Positions 55,561 to 64,000 of a stretch of 64,000 nucleotides of DNA are shown in pieces. The stretch's first letter is position 1, and the number at the start of each line of letters is the position of its first letter. Origin of the DNA: Lasiosphaeria ovina (lineage: Eukaryota > Ascomycota > Sordariomycetes > Sordariales > Lasiosphaeriaceae); NCBI GenBank assembly GCA_033439765.1, contig JAULSN010000001.1:7254001-7318000 (forward strand), in the 5' to 3' direction. Under the pieces are notes generated by a model. That model did not search any database and had not been told where the DNA came from. It saw nothing but the letters and a program-made list of their open reading frames with translations. A program made the position numbers and the translations under genes.

Positions 55561-57894
55561 TCAGTCCATATACATTGGCTCGCCACCGGCAACGCCTTGC
55601 ATCATGCCAATGTCGGCCTGCCCCATTCTTCCGTGGCCGTGGCCGTGGCCGTGGCTGTGACTGTGACTGTGACCCATTGTGTTGGGGTGGCCCATTCGAT
55701 GCTGAACGCTGGCCTGCATCGACGTCATACCACTCATTGTTCGGTGCATGTTTGCGTTTGGACGGATTGTGTGGCCGGCGCCTCCGTGTGTGACGCTCCT
55801 GTTGTTTATTAGGCCGGCGTGGTTGCTATTTCTGGGAAATTGGGAGTGTGTCCCGCCCCGTGTACGGGCGACTTCGAGCTGGTTTGTCTGCTGAGCCGGT
55901 AACCTGTTAATCTGACGCGGCTGTTGATGTTGCTGGTGAGCATGTGAGGTTGATGCCTGATTACTTGCCACGGCATGGTTCATGGCAGCGTAGTCATCCA
56001 TCTCGGCATCAACATCTGCGTCAGCGTCCGCATCTTCGTCTCCTTCGGCGTCTTGGTCGCTCATATCCTCATCTTCGTCCTCCTCGTCGTCCTCATTCTC
56101 ATCCTCGTCCTCGTCGTTGTCGTTATCCTCCTTTATATCGGGGCTGGCCGAAGGTGCGGTGCTGGGAGCGCCCCCTACACGTGCGACTTGTTGTTGAGAG
56201 TTTCCAGAGGGCGGACTTGCCGTGATAAATGGTGTAGCCGAGCTGGCGTAGGCCGAGGCATTGTTGTTAGTTGTGGGTAGGTTCTGCGACTGGGGCGGGT
56301 TCTGAAGGGCTGGGACCTGCTGCTGTCCTTGAAATGCCGGCGCTTGTGCCTGGGGTGTGCTGGGATTCGTCGTGCCGCTGCTTGCCATCCCCGAGCCCGG
56401 GTTGCGCGTGCCCGGAGGGTTCAGCGGCCGTTGGCCCTGTAGACCATTGGTTGTAGACCGGGTCGACACGACAACGTTCTTCCACCGGTCGATGGCGTTG
56501 GAGATGATTGTGTTCAAGTCGGAATGGCGGTCGGTGAGATTGAGGCCGACCCCGCCACGCTTGCGAATTACAAGTTGGTCCTGGACGTAGTCTATCGCCT
56601 CGGGCTCTACGAAAATTGTCGTCGGCGGCGATATCTTAAATTCGCGTGGCTGCTGGAGCCGGTTTAGGTGCTCGATTTGTGACTTGATATGCGCGTTTTC
56701 CTGCTTGAGACTGTGCTGTACCTTGTTAAGCCTGTCGATTTCCTTCTGCTTCCGCCCAACACTCCGCGCCAGCTCCAAAATCCATAGGTTCTCGCGCTGC
56801 GCTTGTGGAAGTCCATCCCAGACCCTGTACGTGCTCTCCATGTGTTCAAACACTTTTGCTTCCAGGACTTCTGCCCTCTTTTCCGCATTGCGAATCTCAT
56901 CCTTTGCGTTGGGCCTGAAGGCGTCCACGGGTGGAGGGTATGGCAGGTCCTCGTTGGCAGCAGTGACGGCGCTTGCGCAGGTGATTCTCCATTTCTGGAA
57001 CTCGTCCTGGAAGTATTTCTGCAGTGCCTTGTATTGTTGCGACCCTGGCGGGAGAATTGACCACGACGTCGAGGTCGGGTGCTGGGTCGACGAGAAAAGG
57101 GTCGGCGGCGGCTCTAAGCACTGTATTGTCAAGGCCGGGAAATCAAGCGCCAGGGGATCAAAGTCGAAGGGTACCGAGTCCATGTCAATCTGCAGCCTGC
57201 CAGAGAAGTCAGGAAACAGTAGAACTAGTGCATAAGAATTGGTTGGGACCATGTCAGACACTTACTTGGCAGCCCTGAATGACCCGATCACCTCTCGCAG
57301 CGCCAGCTCGGCTGCCCTTGCGGTATCCAATGCATCTTGGAGCTGATGCCTTGCGTCGAGCTGCTGCTTCATCGCCTGCCGGTTTATGGTTCGCTGTTGG
57401 GGGACAGCGGCCGCATCAGAAGCGCCTTCTCCCTCGCCGGCATTGGCGCCTTCTCCGTCCCGTGCTGCCAAAATGTCGTTGATTACCCCAGTGGCCTCCC
57501 AAGGCGTATTGAACGGGAACTGCCTTCCAACCGCCTCGCTAGTCGGCGCGCTCTCTTTCAGGGAGACTGGCGACTTCACCATGGGCGACTCTGTGTACTC
57601 GGAGCCGGGGCTTCGCTTTGACGCGGCCGTGGGCGTCCCGACCGAGGCCGAGGTGCCTCGCCGCGAGAGAGACGATGCCTTTGCCTGCCTCCTTGTGATG
57701 TTCCCCCTGAGCTTGCGTATGATGTCGACATCGTGTATACCGTCGGCCGCCTTTGGGTTCTTCTCCTTGATGTAGAGGTCGAGGTGGCGGCCGAGGGACG
57801 ACGAGGTAAACGGCTGCTGGCAGAAGGGGCACTGTTTGTCCTTGAGGGCCTTGGGCGTGCTGCCGTCAACCGAGCGCCTCGACGTCTCCGCCAT
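55561..57894 (-). CDS. Conserved fungal protein with N-terminal CxxC zinc-finger-like motif and coiled coil
   Basis: Two exons (57266-57894, 55561-57196) give 754 aa. Residues 20-60 hold CPFCQQPFTSSSLGRHLDLY (Cys22, Cys25, His37), resembling a Rad18/UBZ-type finger, but the usual fourth ligand position is Tyr41, so zinc binding is uncertain; a basic segment follows (RKLRGNITRRQAK). A Gln/Ala-rich helix spans the intron (KQQLDARHQLQDALDTARAAE), and a long helix with coiled-coil character (KRAEVLEAKVFEHMES ... EIDRLNKVQHSLKQEN) lies in the middle of exon 2. The C-terminal third is disordered, with a long Asp/Glu tract, Gln/His-rich stretches and a (HSHG/HG) run near the end. I recall similar proteins annotated as hypothetical in other filamentous fungi; no function is assigned. 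The zinc-like finger and acidic region suggest, but do not show, a nuclear role. Confidence 0.85.
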
Positions 57895-58887
57895 GGTGCT
57901 AGGGCGGGCTCGAGTCGGATGGGCAGCGAGGCAGTGGGGGGGCAAGGAAATCGAATTCAAGGTACCCTAGAGCTAGAGCTCGAACCCGGCTAATTGGCTG
58001 AGCAGCAGCTCCTTCCAAGGAGCAAGGCTCTCCAAAAACCATTGAGACTGGCCCGAAGGGATGAGCTGGTAAAAATGCCCGACAGGTCGGGGCGAGTCGA
58101 GGCTTTAAAAGAGACGGTTTAATTTTTTTTCCGCTGCTGTCTCAATAGGGGGGGGGGGGGTGATGGGGGAGGACGATCCGGTATTGTTTCTTGGTCCCTC
58201 GCCGCTGCAGCGCGTTTCTTTTTCCGCCCCCTTTCTTCGCTGCAAGGCCTGGTAATCGGTGCAGGGGTCCCCCGGAGCTTCACCTTTTAAGCTTCAGAAG
58301 GTCTTGAAGAGGAATGATCCGTTGGCCTCGGTGGAATCCGCCCACATCGTCATCCTGACTACCTATGTGGCTCAGGGAAACTGTATTTATTAGGGGGAAA
58401 ACCGTCTGATAGCTGCGGTGAGTATCCGTACTCCGTACATACGCCTCAACCCGGGGCGCTCTTCAGTTTGGAATTAAAGTTGCAGGTCGTATCTGCGAGG
58501 CGCGAGCAGATGGAATTCCCACCGAATCAAGGAATACCTAATTGGTGAGACTTACAATGCCGCTCACCCACACAAAGGTGTAGCCTGATCAGTTTACTGC
58601 TTAGGCACCTGCACCTAACCCCCAACGACGACGGCATCCCCTCCAATTGGTATGTGCTTGCATGTACTGTACATACTTTACATACGCCACTCCGCAGCCT
58701 TTGGTTCTGACCCACAGTCCACCACTTGGTTGATGCACATACAACAAAGAGAGGATTATTTTGATACATCGGGAGTCCCAGTTAGTGAATTCCAACGCCG
58801 CGAAGCAGCTGTTTCGTTTCAAGCATTGCGATCCAAAACCCCACTGTTTGCCTGCCCAGATGATTGAGACTCTTGATTCCACGGCGA

Positions 58888-58906
58888 GGTACGGATACTC
58901 CGTACC
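58888..58906. repeat. Dispersed inverted repeat, copy 2
   Basis: GGTACGGA and TCCGTACC (8 bp arms, perfect) flank TAC. Same core as the copies at 9971 and 60872; non-coding. Confidence 0.75.
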
Positions 58907-60871
58907 GCTAGTACAATTCACGCCTCATCGTCTGGGGCAGCCCACGGCGCCACAGACGACGGCGCAGTGCACGTCGAGTGGCTCTAAAATAGCTCTGGCG
59001 AATGGAAGCACACCAGGTTCGCCTATCTGACCCGATTATCGGTCACATGCCGTGCAGGAAAGAATGTTGAAAGCCAGCAAGAGAGGCTGCGGGAAACAGT
59101 CTCCCTCGTTCCCGGCATTCGCCCATTACGTTGGCGCTGATCGTCGGCCTGGACTGGACGGCAGACCCTGTACGAATACTTTACGTGTACATACACTACC
59201 GCTCTTGTTCTCCGTGTTGGTTTGCTCGTTGTGCGAGGTGAGGCGAGGTGAGCTTCTGGCAGAGGGGATCGTGTGCTGGGAGTTTCGGGGGCCGTCTGTC
59301 CTGCCTGGGTCGTGTGGTGGGATCGATTCCACCGCCAGACCTCGACGCCTCGTCCTGTTCACCCACCGCGTTAGGTGACGGGCCAGTCTCGTGTGTCGGA
59401 CTCCTTTTGCTGCTCAGCCGCCTGTGCCTTTCGACTGATGGAAATCTGGAACACGGGAGATGCGAAAGCTAATTCTGGTGCCCCACCCGAGCGGGCGTGG
59501 TAAAGTAGTTGCAACTTGAGGGCATGGGAGAAGGTTTAGGTTGCCTTTGAACCGTTACGCCATCCGTACTGCCAGAATTAAACATTCCACGTTATTGATC
59601 CCATGCCTTGCGGGGGTTGATACTTAATTGAAGGTAGGCACTACCCAGGTACCTAAGCAGCATCCTTCATGGGAATCGGGAGAGTCGAAAACGTAGGTTT
59701 TCAAGGAGATGGTAGCAAAGTGATCCTCCATCCAATGTTGGAATTCAATGCTCTCTACTGAGATGTTCTCCGAAGTATTAAATGGATGTACGTAACAATA
59801 CATGCAAGGGCGTTCCCCCTTTTCGCTTGCATCAGATCCAAATGGATGGAAATACGTGCTCGTACGTCTTCAGTACAGCCAAATCCCTGAATGAGTGTTG
59901 GCGCAGTACTTCGTACACAAGAATTAGCACGTTCAAAAGATCGCCCAGAAATGTCTGGTAAAGGCATTCGAAGTAGGAGATAGGTCTTGAGAACTATATA
60001 TAAGGTGTTCTGAAACTTACCCCTCCATTTGGCTAAAACTTCAAAAGCGAACCGTGGAGTATAAGGTCATTTACATCTTGGAAGCTCAAGTCCCGTGCTA
60101 ACAAACATTCGGGGATTGGACTGTACTGTCGCAAGGTGTCAGAGTAGGTAAACCAAGTGGGGGGCTCTTCTATTTTCATCATCACCTTTCCCACTAAACT
60201 ACGGCTGCGTACAGCTCTTATTTTCTTTCTGACGGAGTTTGATTTGCTGACCTTGCCGCGCCTCACCTGCATTCGCTAAATTGTCTTGGTTATCAGTCAT
60301 TTTCCGTCTCCCGCAAACGTAAACCCCGGCCCCGGTAGTATCCAAATGCGCCTCTAAACGCCGGCGGCTGGGCCGACTCGTCAAGAAATCCGAGCAAAGC
60401 CAAGGCTCGCATCTCAGGATGCTTGATTGAGCTTTGCCCCTGACTTCCTCTGCGAGCAAGGCACAAGATGAGCCGCCTTTGACTGGTGCCATCCTCTCCA
60501 CGAAGCCAGACCCAGAGGACACAAGCGTCCCAAATGATAACTGACCAGACAGGCCCCGCCGCCCACACTAATCCTATCTTGTCGCTGCCTAGATAACGGG
60601 CCTGAAGACGCCGCTGAGATGCTTGCGGCAAGATAAAAAAGATCCCATGAGGAATCATCAAGCCGCCAACAGGTCGTATTGCCAACAGACCCATTCACAA
60701 ACGCTGTCTGCTGTGCTCTGCTGTGCCACTATGAAAATTGGGAAGGATCCTCCTCAAACGGCATCTAGGCCGACCGTCATGCCCACACCACATAAGATAC
60801 TCGAACTTGGCAAGTAACAGTACTCGGCAGAGTAGCGGACTCGCACCCGCGTTGCTAAAATGTTCGTTTGG

Positions 60872-60887
60872 TACGGAGTACTCCGTA
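60872..60887. repeat. Dispersed inverted repeat, copy 3 (perfect 16 bp palindrome)
   Basis: TACGGAGTACTCCGTA is its own reverse complement. It is non-coding and lies next to tRNA-like sequence. Confidence 0.8.
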
Positions 60888-61504
60888 GCTTCGCGACGTT
60901 GAGATGCGATCACACAGCTTACAGATTTCGACCAAGCTCAGATTCGGGGGTGCGGGGCCGGTTTTTTCGCAGAACCATGGTTCAAGCAATCCAAGTCCTA
61001 CAGCAGCTAGATATTCAGCGTGATTCCTGAAAAATGTATTCCGAACCTCTTACAGAGTAGGCCCTGATATGAAGAAGCCCGACAGACCATGAATTCAAGA
61101 TGTTGCTATCAAGCAAGAGAAGCTCAAGCTCACAGTGAGCTGCTGACCAAGTTCAACGTTGGAGTCGCCAAGACCAAGCGGACTAAGTTCGGGACCGCTC
61201 CAATGCGGGAGGAGCCGCTTTTGACTGCCCCGCTACAGCGGACCTTGGGCTTTTCTTCAATGCAACAACACCAGCCACGTTATCACGTGAATATACGGAT
61301 ATCAGCCACGTAAATGCTTGTTCCAGCCCCCAAGTCTTTCATGTCGGTGCGCAGCGCCGGGGAAGCTATCACCACTTCTGGCCACCTTCTGCTCCGAAGC
61401 CACACTTTCCCACGAGCCACTCGATAGGAGCTCGCATTTGATTCGTACCTGGATTTTTCCTCCAACCCACCTCAAGCGCATTCGTGCCGCACCATATTTT
61501 AACG

Positions 61505-62654
61505 ATGCCTCCAGGTGAGTTCCCCAGTCCCAGCGCAAACGTGACGCGACACGAGCTCCTGCCCCAATCTATCGCGTCGCGTCGCCAATCGGCGCCATTT
61601 TTTGCAGACGTCGTCTTCTTTTGCGCGCGTCCCCAGGTGTTAACTTGGCTAATGCCGTAGGTTTAGCTGTTAGCGATAACGAGGACGACTCGGACCAGGA
61701 GCTCGCGGTTCCTGTCAAGAAGACGGTTCGCGAAAAGAAGCCCGTGGCGTACACCGACGAGCAGGACGACGAGGTTGATGAGCCGCTGCTGATCACCTCC
61801 GATAAGAACGGAGATGCAGGGGATAGCGATGGAGATGACGAAGAGTTAGAGGAGGAGGAGTACGACCCCACTGCCCCTTTCTTGTCCTTGGATTGCTGAA
61901 CTTGCCACCAGATATGTTGTTGAAAAGATCATGTCGCATATGATCGACGGCCAGGTACGGACGGCTGTTGCCCCCAAGCTTGGGATATGCCGCTGACGCT
62001 CGACATTTAGGGCAAACCCCTCTTCGAGGTTAAGTGGGAGGGGTATGAGAAGAAGTCAGATCGGACGTGGGAGCCCGAGGAAAACCTCGCGTAAGATGAA
62101 TTTCAGTCTCTCCTACCACTTTCCTTGCTAACCAACTTGGACTTACAGGGATAGCGCGTCTCTAGCCCTCGAGGAGTATTTTCGAAGTGTCGGAGGCCGC
62201 GACAAGCTCTTTGAGAGCACGGCGAATTCACTGAAGGGCAAAAAGCGCGGAAGACAATCCACAGGAACGCCTGCCGCGACTGGGAAGCGGTCAAGGAAGA
62301 ACGGAGAACACCCTGCGGACGAAGACACACCTCTGACCGCGAAGAGCGTACAATGGAAACCCCCAGCAGGAAGCTGGGAGGACCACATCGCGCAACTGGA
62401 TGCCTGCGAAGACGAGGACACGCACAAGCTGATGGTCTACCTGACCTGGAAGAACGGACACAAGACGCAGCACGAGACGAGCGTAATCTATAACCGGTGC
62501 CCCCAGAAGGTATATTTCCATATTAGCATTCTGCCCCGCCCCTGCACGCGGAAACTCACTAACATACTCTCAGATGTTACAATTCTACGAACGCCACGTA
62601 CGAATCATTAAGAGAGATGATCCAGACGTAGAGCCGGCGGGGACACCGGTCTGA
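61505..62654 (+). CDS. hpo: Heterochromatin protein 1 (chromodomain and chromoshadow domain)
   Basis: Six exons (61505-61514, 61637-61859, 61912-61954, 62011-62090, 62149-62509, 62574-62654) give 265 aa, close to Neurospora HPO. An alternative acceptor 24 nt on (exon 2 from 61661) gives 257 aa. An acidic N-terminal tail leads into the chromodomain (YVVEKIMSHMIDGQ, then GKPLFEVKWEGYEKK and RTWEPEENL), whose Tyr, Trp and Tyr/Trp cage residues bind H3K9me. A basic hinge (KGKKRGRQ ... GKRSRKN) and a chromoshadow domain follow (SWEDHIAQLDACEDED, LMVYLTWKNGHKTQHE, MLQFYERHVRII). HP1 reads H3K9 methylation and recruits silencing and, in Neurospora, DNA-methylation machinery. Exon 1 encodes only MPP plus one base. 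The chromodomain is split by three introns. Confidence 0.93.
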
Positions 62655-63924
62655 GTTCCGGGACGGCCTGTAGACAGAATACCTTGAAATTAGCGCCGGG
62701 CTCCATGTCTTCGTATAACATTACTTCCATATCTACGTTGCTACACTTACAAGGCGTTTTGAGCCCGGATGCTACGGCTCACTCTTCTCTCGAGCTTGCT
62801 CTCCACTGGGACAAAATGCTTTTTTTCGGGTCCTTCGCGCCATTTTTCAGACGAACGGGCCTGTATAATCATTTTCTTCACTGTGATTTTTACGAATTGT
62901 CTTCCTTGAGCGTGGTTATGGATGGGGTTCTGGGGCGTGGGTGACATATCTGGGAGGGCGGAACAGGTGCGCCAAATGTACCGTACCGATAGCCGGTTTA
63001 GCACATTCTCCGGCTCAATGCTTGCGGTATGGAATACTCGATGGATTAAAAACTGCAATGGATATATCAGAATGCCACCGCGTTGCCATTGGAACATCTC
63101 GAACGTGGCGTAAAAAACCGTATAATAATTATTTTCCTCTCTGACAGTAAATCCAGGAATTGAGGTGCGGGATTGAAGTTTTGAACCCCTGCATCATCCA
63201 CGAGGTTGGGTGCTAAAAGTGGTCCGTGAGCGCCCTGCAGCGAAGCTAGGTTGGCGGCGGGAACTGCGCTAGGGCCGGCGCTAGGCCCCTGGTGTGGAGC
63301 TGCGTACTGCTGCCAGCCTTCTTTTTTATTGACTTTGGCAACCAGGTGGCGGGGCAACCACGTATTTGATCGGGTTGCGCCTTGCTTCTGCGCGCAGTCC
63401 ATCCCAACTCTTCTCTCCCTCTCTGTCTGTTTGCATTCCACAACGCTTTGTTGTATCCAGACACTTTACAAAATTTACTCAAGCTCCAGCTCAAGCTCTC
63501 AAGAAGCTCCATTCAACTAGCGCCGAGTCAGATAGCTTGCAGCCACGGACAAGAGCTCAGCTCAAGAATCAGTCAATCAGCTTCCAGCAACCCCGCAACA
63601 CCACCGCCAACGCTGCCAATTCGTGAGTCCTTTTTTCCCTCTTCTCGCTGCTTCAGAGACAGAGCTCGAACAACTCCTAGCATAGCACAAACAAGGCCCT
63701 GTTGTCTAACAACCAACCCAGCTGCATTCATCTCAAGAAAAACACACAATCACCGTTCCAGCAATCATTTATCCCGCATCTTCTACTTACAAACTTGCGC
63801 TTCGTTTGGTCGGAAGACGAGAGAGAAGAAAAGTGAATCCAACGCCACGCACACAAAATACATTCCATCCGCGCACCAATCCTTCACACATCTCCTCTTG
63901 AGCATCGCACAAAAAGTCAGCCAA
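62655..63924. other. Spacer and 5' leader of the gene at the right edge
   Basis: No coding gene was seen. A likely 5' UTR intron of the next gene lies at 63623-63721 (donor GTGAGT after AATTC, branch-like TCTAAC, acceptor CCCAG). Sequence on both sides (63480-63920) is CA/CT-rich, as in fungal 5' leaders. Confidence 0.5.
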
Positions 63925-64000
63925 GATGAAGGAAAACGACGTCATCGCCGTCATTGTCATCATCCTGTTCATCCTTCTCGCCGCCATCGCCTTCGGCATC
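63925..64000 (+). CDS. Start of a membrane protein gene (partial)
   Basis: The frame opens at ATG 63925 after CAGCCAAG and runs off the window after 25 codons. The start (MKENDVIAVIVIILFILLAA) is a short polar head followed by a strongly hydrophobic segment, so a single-pass or signal-anchored membrane protein is likely. The long CA-rich leader with a possible spliced intron supports a real gene start. The family cannot be named from this fragment. Confidence 0.6.

Larger units (their letters stand above)
57895..61504. other. Gene-free spacer between divergent genes
   Basis: 3.6 kb between the zinc-finger gene (-) and HP1 (+). No gene was recognised. It holds a run of 13 G (58148-58160), two TACGGA/TCCGTA inverted repeats (58888-58906 and 60872-60887), other GTAC-rich motifs (58660-58690, 59165-59200, 59785-59915), and a possible tRNA 3'-half relic on the minus strand (about 60825-60860). 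Confidence 0.6.

Noticed and set aside
60820..60860. Possible tRNA gene on the minus strand (T-arm-like GCGGGTGCGAGTCCGC)
   Set aside because: No matching acceptor stem, D arm or anticodon arm. At best a relic of a tRNA 3' half.

Overview
This window is nuclear DNA of a filamentous ascomycete, most likely a Sordariomycete related to Neurospora and Chaetomium. The evidence is the gene set (HP1, NOT4, a Neurospora-type carboxymuconate lactonizing enzyme, complex I 30 kDa subunit), short GT-AG introns of about 50-110 nt with CTAAC/CTGAC-like branch points, intron-containing tRNA genes, GC-rich coding sequence and wide gene-free spacers. It holds 14 well-supported protein genes, one weak small ORF, one partial gene at the right edge and two tRNA genes. 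No transposon, CRISPR array, virus or secondary-metabolite core enzyme was seen.

Layout. 1-6192 has no gene. 6193-8642 (+) is a Zn2Cys6 / maltose-acetyltransferase-like fusion protein. 8643-13433 is gene-free. 13434-15190 (-) is the AP-3 mu subunit, divergent from a small mitochondrial DMAC1/Dmo2-like membrane protein (15684-16051, +) across a spacer with an unusual interleaved inverted repeat. 17083-18381 (+) is a HAL2/MET22 bisphosphate nucleotidase; 18521-19451 (-) is mitochondrial ribosomal protein uL6m; 20470-22107 (+) is a KAR5/Tht1 nuclear-fusion protein; then tRNA-His (-). 25356-26662 (-) and 27957-29052 (+) are a divergent pair for aromatic catabolism: 3-carboxy-cis,cis-muconate cyclase and an intradiol ring-cleavage dioxygenase. 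30441-31378 (-) is the complex I 30 kDa subunit, divergent from NOT4 (32321-38150, +), whose structure suggests a short and a long isoform. tRNA-Ser(GCT) follows at 39448. 40210-45300 (-) is a full-length ABCA-type transporter, and 47649-50701 (-) is cytosolic lysyl-tRNA synthetase, split into at least 17 exons. 51557-54540 (-) is an unrecognised, highly repetitive acidic protein, the best candidate here for something undescribed. 55561-57894 (-) is a conserved fungal zinc-finger/coiled-coil protein, 61505-62654 (+) is heterochromatin protein 1, and a membrane-protein gene starts at 63925.

Most genes are unrelated housekeeping functions (translation, respiration, trafficking, chromatin, mRNA decay). 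The one evident functional pairing is the muconate cyclase and the ring-cleavage dioxygenase, which share a 1.3 kb promoter region. Exon boundaries were deduced by hand from splice signals, reading-frame phase and family conservation. Every spliced model given with exact boundaries has a total length divisible by three. None is supported by transcript data.
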